A stretch of 64,000 bases of DNA, from contig CAMDFD010000002.1 of assembly GCA_945897365.1 (NCBI GenBank), positions 124,001 through 188,000 on the forward strand. The letters run 5' to 3'. This DNA is from Bordetella parapertussis (lineage in GTDB: Bacteria > Pseudomonadota > Gammaproteobacteria > Burkholderiales > Burkholderiaceae_B). The notes under the pieces are model-generated. The model was not told where the DNA came from. It did not search any database and saw nothing but the letters and a program-made list of their open reading frames with translations. This document shows positions 51,681 to 59,718 of this stretch, one piece after another (the stretch's first letter is position 1; each line of letters begins with the position of its first letter). A program made the position numbers and the translations under genes.

Positions 51681-53717
51681 CTAGGGTCTTGGCGTTTGGG
51701 AAATCTTATCAATAGATGTTTCTGGGAACCAGGCAATAAACTCAGCACCCTTGCCTAAGTCACTGATCAGTTGAATTTCACCACCATAAAACTCCATCAC
51801 TTTCTTTACAAAGGACAGGCCTAGACCATAGCCTGTTTTATTTTTATCAGACTGAACTTTCATAAACTCTTCGAAAATTGCTTTGTGATTGACTGGGTCA
51901 ATACCAATGCCTGAGTCTTTAATTGAAATTCCCACCTTGTTGTTTTCTAATAAAATTCTGATCAGAATCTTTGACTGTGGCTCAGAGTACTTGCAGGCAT
52001 TGTCTATAATATTTAGCACTACAACCTCAAGCATTTTTTCATCAATCAGTAATGTTGAGACTTGTTTTGGCGATGCATATGTAAAGATATGATTGGGATG
52101 GTAGGCTTTACATTTCTCGACAACCTCCTCAAGCCATGTATCTAGTTGAATGATTTGCGGTCTATCTGTGTCGATCTGACTCTCGATTCGATCACCCTGG
52201 AGCCAACGATCAAAGAGCAATGCCAGTCTATGTGTGGCGGAGCTGATAATCGATAGTCTTTTTTTATAAGGGTCTCCCTCCATTTGACGACTGAGCAAGG
52301 CTATCTGGTTTTCGATGATGCCTAACGGGTTCCTGAATTCGTGAGAGATCTGCGATCCAAAGCGTACGTATTGCTCGCGTAGTTTTTTCTCTCTTTCAAG
52401 CATTATTTTTAAATCATTGGTTCGATTGAATACTTGTCGCTCAAGTCTTTCTTCTGAATCACGAAGTGTTTGTACAAGAGTATTTTGCGAATACAAGACT
52501 TCGCGTTGTGCATACTCCCTTAAAAATATTTCGTGTTGAATCCGGCTTGCTAAAGCAAAGGATAACAACAACATCTCAATCGCAGAGGAGATTTGTAATA
52601 CATAAGAGGTAAACCAATTGGTCGGGATAAGGTCAAGCTGACGCAGACTTGCCAAAAAACCTCCAACACACAAGGTGCCAAAAGAGATTAAATAAAACTT
52701 CGCGCTGTATTGACCCGCTTGATAGGCTCGCGCTCCGGCATATAAAACCATCACAATAACAGGCATCACAATAATGGGAAAAACTTGAAAGATCACATTT
52801 TTCAAGTTGTCGCTAAAGATCGTTGATACAACAATCGCTGCATAGGCAAAGAGTACGATCATTAAAATATTAAAAATCTGGTTTACGCTTGGTTGTTCTT
52901 TTTTTGTATTTAAAAATTTTGTTGAAAAGATCAAGGCCATTGCCGTACCGAGAGTCAACATCACGATCTGTGAAATTTGATCCCAGTGAGGTGAATTCGG
53001 CCAAAGGAAGAGTCGTCCGAAGCCGTTACCAGAAAAAATTCCAAGTCCAAAAAGTATCGCGAACGCGGAATAATACAAATAGGTGCGATCTTTTAAGTAA
53101 AGAAAGATGAGAAAGTTAAAAGCCGCGAGTATTCCCAATCCTCCGTAATAAAAGGCTTGAATCAGCGTATCTGTTTGTATGTACCTATCAAAGGCAGACT
53201 GTTCCCATAATTTCAACGGGACGCTCAAATTTTGCTTTGAATCGATGCGTAAGTAATAGTCTTTGGCAGTACTCTCAAGCATAATTGGAAAGGCGTAGTA
53301 CCGATAAAAGACACCTCTTGTGTCCACAGGCCTCTGATTACCCGTTCGTGTGACCTCGCCTTGAGGTGAGTAAAAGTTGATATGATCGAGTCCGAAATAA
53401 GGGATTTCTAAAATCCAGTTCGTTGAGTGAAGTTGCTGGTCGGACAGAGCGATTTTGATCCAATACACAGAAGAGCTAAAACCAAAATTAAATTCCTCAC
53501 CCCAATTAGAAGCTTGCTTAAATTTCTCTTGATACTCAGGCAAGAGAATGTCTTGATAACTGAGATTACCCGCTGGGTCGATCAACACACTCGCGTAAGG
53601 AGTAGGATTTAACGGGCTTGCCTGTCGAGCGTCAGGTTGACTCAAACCTAACGACTGGAGCCCAAAAAATATGAAGAGGCCATAGACTGCCCTCAGGAAA
53701 AATTTCTCAAACATCAT
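51681..53717 (-). CDS. 7TM-DISM sensor histidine kinase
   Basis: This is a membrane-bound sensor kinase. From the N-terminus it has a signal peptide and an extracytoplasmic 7TMR-DISM ligand domain (WGEEFNFGFSSSVYWIKIAL, then ILEIPYFGLDHINFY). Seven transmembrane helices (about 180-390) follow, then a coiled coil (RDSEERLERQVFNRTNDLK), HisKA with SQISHEFRNPLG, and HATPase with NIIDNACKY, DSGIGI and GYGLGLSFVKKVM. DISM domains often bind carbohydrates or small ligands. The start could be either ATG of the pair at 53714 or 53717. It forms a convergent pair with the OmpR-type regulator. Confidence 0.88.
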   Translation of the reverse strand: MMFEKFFLRAVYGLFIFFGLQSLGLSQPDARQASPLNPTPYASVLIDPAGNLSYQDILLPEYQEKFKQASNWGEEFNFGFSSSVYWIKIALSDQQLHSTNWILEIPYFGLDHINFYSPQGEVTRTGNQRPVDTRGVFYRYYAFPIMLESTAKDYYLRIDSKQNLSVPLKLWEQSAFDRYIQTDTLIQAFYYGGLGILAAFNFLIFLYLKDRTYLYYSAFAILFGLGIFSGNGFGRLFLWPNSPHWDQISQIVMLTLGTAMALIFSTKFLNTKKEQPSVNQIFNILMIVLFAYAAIVVSTIFSDNLKNVIFQVFPIIVMPVIVMVLYAGARAYQAGQYSAKFYLISFGTLCVGGFLASLRQLDLIPTNWFTSYVLQISSAIEMLLLSFALASRIQHEIFLREYAQREVLYSQNTLVQTLRDSEERLERQVFNRTNDLKIMLEREKKLREQYVRFGSQISHEFRNPLGIIENQIALLSRQMEGDPYKKRLSIISSATHRLALLFDRWLQGDRIESQIDTDRPQIIQLDTWLEEVVEKCKAYHPNHIFTYASPKQVSTLLIDEKMLEVVVLNIIDNACKYSEPQSKILIRILLENNKVGISIKDSGIGIDPVNHKAIFEEFMKVQSDKNKTGYGLGLSFVKKVMEFYGGEIQLISDLGKGAEFIAWFPETSIDKISQTPRP

Positions 53718-53889
53718 TTTTATACAAGACAATTTTATGTTGCTCCACTGATACTGCCATCTCCTCAGGAAGCGATTGACTAACACCCTTCCAGATAGCG
53801 CTATTTAGCGCCTCAAACGAGATCAAAGCATCCCCAGCAATCACTAAGCATAGAAATCCTACTGAAGTTTTTTTCGTATTCGTTGTCAT
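53707..53889 (-). CDS. Small hypothetical ORF overlapping the kinase start
   Basis: This frame encodes about 60 residues starting MTTNTKKTSVGFLCLVIAGD from the ATG at 53889 (a longer version starts at 53937). It ends in TGA eight bases inside the kinase start region, an arrangement that suits translational coupling. The hydrophobic GFLCLVIAGDALISFEA segment might be a signal or a membrane anchor. No family is recognised and no good ribosome site is visible, so it may be spurious. Confidence 0.35.
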   Translation of the reverse strand: MTTNTKKTSVGFLCLVIAGDALISFEALNSAIWKGVSQSLPEEMAVSVEQHKIVLYKNDV

Positions 53890-53972
53890 AGAAGCAGCTC
53901 TGTCATTTAAAATTCGTCTATACATAGCGCGTGCCATCAAAAATACAAATTCTTTTCTGAGATATTTTACCT

Positions 53973-55346
53973 ATGCTAAATCATTCAATCCCGCAAAATC
54001 CTCAGCGTCGCCTCACTTTGAAATTTTTGGTGGGCTCACCTGCAATGGTATTAATGCCCTCATTTATGTTAATGAGCTGTGGTGGTGAATCTAGCGACTC
54101 CAAGATCCCCGGCTTTCAATATGTATCAAATGCGGAAGAGTCTGCAGCGATCGCACTTTCGATGGCAATCTTAGCCAGCAGTGAAAAAACATATGGCGTT
54201 GGTGGTGTGATTATTGAGAACTCCACTGGAAAAGTGATTAAGGCAATGTCCAATAGAGTGGTTCAAACACTTGGAGCAAACATTGGACCGATGTCAAACC
54301 GATCCTACACCAATGATCCTACTGCGCACGGCGAAGTTCAATTGGTGACTTGGTACTATGCCAATGCGCAAGCGTTAGGTCTACCCCAACCGGATCAATT
54401 AACGATCGTATCCTCATTGGATCCATGCGCCATGTGTGCGGGGACGTTGATTACTGCTGGATTTAATGTTGCTGTCGTTGCTTACGATACAGTAGCGGGT
54501 ATTAACTGGAATACTGATTTTACTTTTCTGGGTCAACCTACTGCGTTACGCTCCAAACTGCTCAATCAATTTGGCTATTATGGAGTCGCGAATAGTACGC
54601 CCCCTCGCTCCTATGTTGGGGCAGCCAAGGTTGTGTTTTCAGATTCTGTGGTGAGCTATCCTACTGCCAATGGGTGCTTAACGACGTTTACCGACAGCAG
54701 CACTAGCGTTAGAGATTCAATCGCTGGCAATGGCTTGGATCCAACAAACCCTGACGGTCAATTGCCCATGAGCAATCCGTTGTTGAATGCGGAACTCAGA
54801 AGTGCCTACCAGTTGCTTTGGCCTGATGCATTCTCAGTCAGTCTGTACTACTATCGAGCACCAACGCCAGAACTGAAGCAGTATCTTGAAAATCTGATCA
54901 GCCAATCGCCGGGCGCAAGAAATGCAGTTGCCTTTGTTGACTATTATGGAAATTTGCTGATGGCAAGTGCTGACCGGTTTGATATAAGCCCCATCCAAAC
55001 GGCCATGATGACGGTCATACAGAATTATTCAAAACTGCTTTTTAATCTTGTGAATAACCCACAGGTCAGTTCTTTGGCTACGCAAACGCTCACGAATCCA
55101 AAATTTGGAACATTTATCTACTTATTTGCTCCCGATGGCAATGACACCACTACGTTAAAAGATATGGGTGCCTTTGGATCGAGTTTGGCGGGAAGTATTC
55201 CTGTGCCTGAGCCAAGCAATCTACAGTATTACGATGATCCAAATAACAATATCACCGGCCTAAGAGCTCTGATTGCTGGGATGCCTCCGATTTATAGACT
55301 CGGTTACACCATTAACCCCGAGCAAGTGCCACCCTCACCAATTTAG
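53973..55346 (+). CDS. Exported CDA-fold nucleoside/nucleobase deaminase lipoprotein
   Basis: This protein has the zinc deaminase signature of the cytidine/guanine/tRNA-adenosine deaminase superfamily. AHGE (H119, E121) and DPCAMC (C152, C155) lie in a domain of about residues 50-210. It is unusual in carrying an export signal: twin arginines R12-R13 in QRRLTLKFL, then a lipobox LMSC (C36) followed by GGESSDS. The C-terminal half contains YYGNLLMASADRFDISPIQ, which resembles a second, degenerate deaminase repeat without the zinc ligands. It lies in a cluster with an exported 5'-nucleotidase and apyrase, so nucleosides released outside are plausible substrates. Confidence 0.8.
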   Translation: MLNHSIPQNPQRRLTLKFLVGSPAMVLMPSFMLMSCGGESSDSKIPGFQYVSNAEESAAIALSMAILASSEKTYGVGGVIIENSTGKVIKAMSNRVVQTLGANIGPMSNRSYTNDPTAHGEVQLVTWYYANAQALGLPQPDQLTIVSSLDPCAMCAGTLITAGFNVAVVAYDTVAGINWNTDFTFLGQPTALRSKLLNQFGYYGVANSTPPRSYVGAAKVVFSDSVVSYPTANGCLTTFTDSSTSVRDSIAGNGLDPTNPDGQLPMSNPLLNAELRSAYQLLWPDAFSVSLYYYRAPTPELKQYLENLISQSPGARNAVAFVDYYGNLLMASADRFDISPIQTAMMTVIQNYSKLLFNLVNNPQVSSLATQTLTNPKFGTFIYLFAPDGNDTTTLKDMGAFGSSLAGSIPVPEPSNLQYYDDPNNNITGLRALIAGMPPIYRLGYTINPEQVPPSPI

Positions 55347-55367
55347 TACCAAAGCTTTTTTGGTTTG

Positions 55368-56411
55368 TTATTTCATAATCTGAAAGGGGGTTGCTAATCT
55401 AAAGCCTGTATCGTCGTCGAAATAAAACGGATCCTCGCCCATTGGTCCGTAGTCTCTGCGGATTGTTTTACGAAGAGGCGTGATTCCAGGACCCCAGGAC
55501 CCACCGCGAACAATTCGATTGGGCCCAGTTAATGGATTGGGATATGCGGCTTCGGTCCATTCCCAGAGTAAGCCACCTTGATCACAGGTGCCGTAATAGC
55601 TAGCCGAATTATAAGTTGGGGAAATTGAACAATAAGCCCCTACCGGGGTCAACACACCAGCCTCATTTCCTAAATAAACGTTTTGGAAATTAGCCGCTGG
55701 GGCCTCTGGATTGTTTGAAGCCAAGTCAATTCGGGGTGGCTTATCGCTTTTTGCCGGATAATTCCAGTAAAGATTTACACCGCCTTTTGTGGGATCGTAA
55801 TAAGCGGCTTTGTACCACTCATTTTCTGATGGAATAAAAAACTGTGCATCTTGATTGCGAGCAACAGCCCCCTGCTCTTGATAATTCACTAAAGTATATG
55901 CACCAGTTTCGGTTGGCGCTCCATTCGTTGCTCCGTTGTGCATCCAATTTGCAAAGCGGGCGGCATCAAACCAAGTGACCCAGGGGATGGGCCGGTCACC
56001 ACTGCTCTTGCCCCAGCTAGGAGAAAAAGCGACCGTATATTGATAGGGATCGCCAACCGTTCCTGCTCCAGTTCGTTCAATTAAGACGCCAGGATCCTCA
56101 TCTATATCACCCATTTCATCCTTATACAGGCCTTTAATCACCGGATTAGGCGGCACAGTTGCAACTGCATTTAAAAAAGCAACATACTGAGTAATGGTCA
56201 CCTTGTACTTACCCATATTAAATGCATTGTTAACGGCGCCATAGCCCGTTGCTGGATCAGCTGCATTTCCTGGTTCTCCGACACCGACAGGAATAGTTTC
56301 GATTGTCACTAGCGGTTGGGATGGGCCGGCGATCGCATGGGGAGCTACTATACCAAGCGCAAATGCAAGCGCGGTTACAGTCAGACTAAAAGAAGCTATT
56401 TTTTTAAACAT
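55368..56411 (-). CDS. Exported SUMF1/FGE-like domain protein, copy 1
   Basis: This 347-residue secreted protein has a signal peptide ending PHAIA and one SUMF1 (formylglycine-generating enzyme-like) domain. Recognisable features are GKYKVTITQYVAFLNAV, ARFANWMHNGATNGAPTETG, FFIPSENEWYKAAYYDP, LLWEWTEA, RIVRGGSWG and DDDTGFRLA. The two copper-binding cysteines of true FGE near RGGS are absent, so it is unlikely to make formylglycine. It may be a PvdO-like enzyme or a binding protein. A paralogue follows immediately upstream. Confidence 0.85.
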   Translation of the reverse strand: MFKKIASFSLTVTALAFALGIVAPHAIAGPSQPLVTIETIPVGVGEPGNAADPATGYGAVNNAFNMGKYKVTITQYVAFLNAVATVPPNPVIKGLYKDEMGDIDEDPGVLIERTGAGTVGDPYQYTVAFSPSWGKSSGDRPIPWVTWFDAARFANWMHNGATNGAPTETGAYTLVNYQEQGAVARNQDAQFFIPSENEWYKAAYYDPTKGGVNLYWNYPAKSDKPPRIDLASNNPEAPAANFQNVYLGNEAGVLTPVGAYCSISPTYNSASYYGTCDQGGLLWEWTEAAYPNPLTGPNRIVRGGSWGPGITPLRKTIRRDYGPMGEDPFYFDDDTGFRLATPFQIMK

Positions 56412-56420
56412 GATTGATCT

Positions 56421-57452
56421 TCACTTACTTGAAGTTGCTATACGAAAACCGGTATCGTCGTCGTTATAAATCGGCTCATAATCACGCGGACCAAATTTAG
56501 AGACGTTGATAATACCTAAGCTCCAAGAGCCGCCGCGCATTCCACGCGTAATGGGATTGTCGTCATAGTCGGTATACACGGCATCATTCCATTCCCACAT
56601 CGAGCCGGCTTGATCATAGGTGCCGTAATAGCTTGCGCTCGCTGTATACGCACCAACAGGCGTAATTCTATTTTTTTCCAAGGATAAAGGACTATTGTAA
56701 TTGGCAGAATTAGCGCCACCAATGGGCGCTTCTGAGGTAGGCACTTCGTCAAATCTTGTTGGGTATTTCCAATATTTATTACTACCCGGTTTAGTTGGGT
56801 CGTAATACGCAGCTTTGTACCATTCATCTTCCGACGGAATCCACCAACGTGCACCAGCATTTTTGGTGAAAACGCCACTCGTGGCGTAGTTCAACGTGTA
56901 AGCACCTGTTTCTGTGCTAGAGGAAGCGGTGGCCCCATTGTGAAGCCAGTTGGCAAAACGCGCCGCAGAAAACCATGAGATATTTAAGATGGCTCGCTTG
57001 CTGGAACTCGCTCCCAAAGAAGGATCTACCTTTTCGGTATAAACATATGGTTGTTCAGAAGTACCTGATCCGGTTCGCTTAATGAGTCCGGTGGTCGAGA
57101 CGTAGGATTTAGTCCTCTCCATGTCACGATCCCATAAACGAATGATCGCCTCTTTGTCGGTGACTGCGGCGACGGCATTTAGGAAGGTAACGTATTGACT
57201 GACCGTAGACTCATACTTACCAATAGCATATTCATACTTAACAGCGCCAAAGCCGGTATCGGTATCAGCAGGATTAACGGGATCCCCAACATTGACTGTT
57301 TCGATACAAATCAAACCAAAACATGTGTTGACGCTTTGGGCGGCCGGTCCGCTTCCGGAGGGACTAGAATCAGAGCAGCTTGCCAAAAAAGGCGCTACAC
57401 AAACAATAAAGGCTAGACTCACTAGCCCCCTAAACCGGCGACTCAATTGCAT
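56421..57452 (-). CDS. SUMF1/FGE-like domain lipoprotein, copy 2
   Basis: This 343-residue paralogue has the same domain architecture (GKYESTVSQYVTFLNAVAA, WWIPSEDEWYKAAYYDP, RGMRGGSWSLG, DDDTGFRIA). Here the signal peptide ends in a lipobox, FLASC, followed by SDSSPSGSG, so it is probably tethered to the outer membrane. It lacks the active-site cysteines of FGE as well. Nine bases separate it from copy 1, so they form an operon created by tandem duplication. Confidence 0.85.
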   Translation of the reverse strand: MQLSRRFRGLVSLAFIVCVAPFLASCSDSSPSGSGPAAQSVNTCFGLICIETVNVGDPVNPADTDTGFGAVKYEYAIGKYESTVSQYVTFLNAVAAVTDKEAIIRLWDRDMERTKSYVSTTGLIKRTGSGTSEQPYVYTEKVDPSLGASSSKRAILNISWFSAARFANWLHNGATASSSTETGAYTLNYATSGVFTKNAGARWWIPSEDEWYKAAYYDPTKPGSNKYWKYPTRFDEVPTSEAPIGGANSANYNSPLSLEKNRITPVGAYTASASYYGTYDQAGSMWEWNDAVYTDYDDNPITRGMRGGSWSLGIINVSKFGPRDYEPIYNDDDTGFRIATSSK

Positions 57453-57708
57453 AACAACTCCATTTCAAACCAATCAATTAGCAGTATAAATATGCCTAAA
57501 AAAACAACTGTAACAGATTCAGAGACGCATTAATTCTGACGAATACTTACATTTAATGCTCAATCGTCCTAAGAGCAATATTCCACCAGAGGATTGTCTT
57601 AGAATAAAAAATCTACAAACGATCGCTACGACCAAATTTGATTCAAACTTCGCTATGATTTTATAATCTGTAGCGACTAGATATTATCTATACTCTCTCG
57701 CAGCCGAC
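57453..57708. other. Divergent promoter region between FGE-like and 5'-nucleotidase genes
   Basis: This 256 bp AT-rich gap has no ORF with a ribosome site. An imperfect inverted repeat around TCCTAAGAGC and TTGTCTTAGA (57567-57604) is the only structure noticed. Confidence 0.35.
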
Positions 57709-59661
57709 ATGATTAATCCAGCTCTAATGAAGACAATTTATCTTTTTCGCATTGGATTTCTTGCGCTGGTGTTGACCGTTCTTTCGGCATGTTCAGATGG
57801 TAGTAGCGATCCTTCAGGGGCTACATATGAACTCAATATCGCCCATGTCAACGATACACACTCCAATATTCGTTCACCAGATACCCAAGAACTATTGGTA
57901 GATGGTCAGAGGGTATATTCTCCATTAGGGGGGTTTAGTCAGCTCATTACTCTATTTAAATCATTAGAGGGAACCAATAATCTTCTAAAACTACATACTG
58001 GCGATGCAATTACCGGCACATATTTCTATCAACTTTACGAAGGAAAGACTGATGCCATTGCAATGAACCATATTTGTTTTGATGCATTTGTCCCGGGCAA
58101 CCATGAGTTTGATTTTGGTGACTCAGGGCTGAAAAAGTTTCTAGACTTTTTAGCCGTCAACCCGTCTAAATGTAATACTCCCGTTCTCGCTGCAAATATT
58201 CAACCCGGAAACACTCCGCCGCCAGCCTCGCCCTTGATCAGCAGACCTGATGGATCACCCTACTTTCTTCCCTACATCATCAAGACCATTGGCGGAGTGA
58301 AGGTGGGTCTTTTTGGTATTGATGTGGTGGGTAAAACTAAGAATGCCTCAAAACCAAATGCCTCGACTGTCTTTGAAGATGAAGCCACGGCCGCACAAAG
58401 AACGATTGAGCAATTAAAAGCTCAAGGCGTTAAGCATATTGTGATGATGTCACACATTGGTTATGAAAATGATCTCATCATCGCAGCAAAACTCACTGAC
58501 GTAGACGTCATTATTGGTGGGGACTCACACACCTTTTTAGGTGAATACTCACCCGTTGTCAGAAAAACACCGTCCGGCAAATACCCCACAGTGGTGACTA
58601 ATAAATCGGGTGAACCAGTATGTATTGGCCAGGCATGGGAGTACACCAAAGTATTTGCTCGAATGAATATTAAATTTAACGGTGACGGTTCCGTTCTATC
58701 GTGTGGTGGTACTGCGTCAGTCATTGTTGGAAACACTTTTTACACTGATCGAGCATTAACAAAAAAATTATCAACGGATGCAAATGCTGCTGTCATAGAA
58801 AAACTCAGGGCTGTCGCGGAAGTTGCAATGGCCACTGAAGATGTTGCCTTTGAAAGTGAAATACTGCCCTTTAATCAGCAATATGATCAGGATACCTTGG
58901 CCCCTATTGGCACCCTAAAATATAATCAATCGCTTTGCTTAATTCGTGTTCCCGGAACATCTAACCGCGGGTCAGCAATATGCGATTCAGTTGTCAATAA
59001 GGCCAGCGGCAGTGATATTGCTCAGGTGGTGGCGGAGGGCTACCGCAAAGCTGCTGAGTCCGCCTCAGATCCTTTTGTGGCTGATTTTGCGTTGACGAAT
59101 GCAGGTGGCGTCCGTAAACAACTTGAAACTGACGGAACAGCAGACCGAACCATAAGGATGGAAGACGTTTTTACCATTCAACCCTTTCCAAATGAGCTGA
59201 TCGTGATCAATATTAGCGGCGCAGAAATGAAAATGGCTCTTGAACAAGGAGTGCAAAATTGGAAAGATCAACAAAACTCGGACGGATCACACCCGTATGC
59301 GAGTGGTATTAGATGGGATCTTGATTTAACCAAACCCTTTGGCAGTAGATTTTCTAATCTAATGGTAAAAAACCATTCAACAGAGATCTGGTCTCCTTTA
59401 GTGAGCGACTCAACTTACAAATTGGTCACTACGGACTACCTGAGGGATGGCTTTGAAAACTACACCGTATTTAAAGATATTTGCCTTACACCAGGAAGCA
59501 CAAAATGCCTGCCGCTTGGTGGTATTTACGCCGCAGATAGCTTGGCTAACTACATCAAATCAATCGCGCCGGCCTCGTTAAGCCTTCCAGCGTGTGGAGA
59601 CTACTCTCACCAATCCGTTATCAAAGCGGATAGCTCTGCATTGGCGCTATGCCAGCAATGA
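57709..59661 (+). CDS. 5'-nucleotidase (UshA/CD73-type) lipoprotein
   Basis: This enzyme hydrolyses nucleoside monophosphates, or nucleotide sugars and cyclic dinucleotides, to nucleoside and phosphate outside the cytoplasm. The lipobox LSAC (C28) is followed by SDGSSDPSG. The metallophosphatase domain has HVNDTHSN (D49, H51), HTGDAITG (D99), PGNHEFDFG (N131-E133), MSHIGYEND and GGDSHT. The C-terminal substrate domain has ALTNAGGVRKQLE and MEDVFTIQPFPNELIVI, the base-stacking loop region. Length (650 residues) is usual. It is followed by the apyrase gene 57 bp later in the same direction. Confidence 0.92.
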   Translation: MINPALMKTIYLFRIGFLALVLTVLSACSDGSSDPSGATYELNIAHVNDTHSNIRSPDTQELLVDGQRVYSPLGGFSQLITLFKSLEGTNNLLKLHTGDAITGTYFYQLYEGKTDAIAMNHICFDAFVPGNHEFDFGDSGLKKFLDFLAVNPSKCNTPVLAANIQPGNTPPPASPLISRPDGSPYFLPYIIKTIGGVKVGLFGIDVVGKTKNASKPNASTVFEDEATAAQRTIEQLKAQGVKHIVMMSHIGYENDLIIAAKLTDVDVIIGGDSHTFLGEYSPVVRKTPSGKYPTVVTNKSGEPVCIGQAWEYTKVFARMNIKFNGDGSVLSCGGTASVIVGNTFYTDRALTKKLSTDANAAVIEKLRAVAEVAMATEDVAFESEILPFNQQYDQDTLAPIGTLKYNQSLCLIRVPGTSNRGSAICDSVVNKASGSDIAQVVAEGYRKAAESASDPFVADFALTNAGGVRKQLETDGTADRTIRMEDVFTIQPFPNELIVINISGAEMKMALEQGVQNWKDQQNSDGSHPYASGIRWDLDLTKPFGSRFSNLMVKNHSTEIWSPLVSDSTYKLVTTDYLRDGFENYTVFKDICLTPGSTKCLPLGGIYAADSLANYIKSIAPASLSLPACGDYSHQSVIKADSSALALCQQ

Positions 59662-59718
59662 AGTGTCAACAAAAACCTACCTTCACCCGCTTTAGCTCAT
59701 CCCTAAAGGCCATCAACT

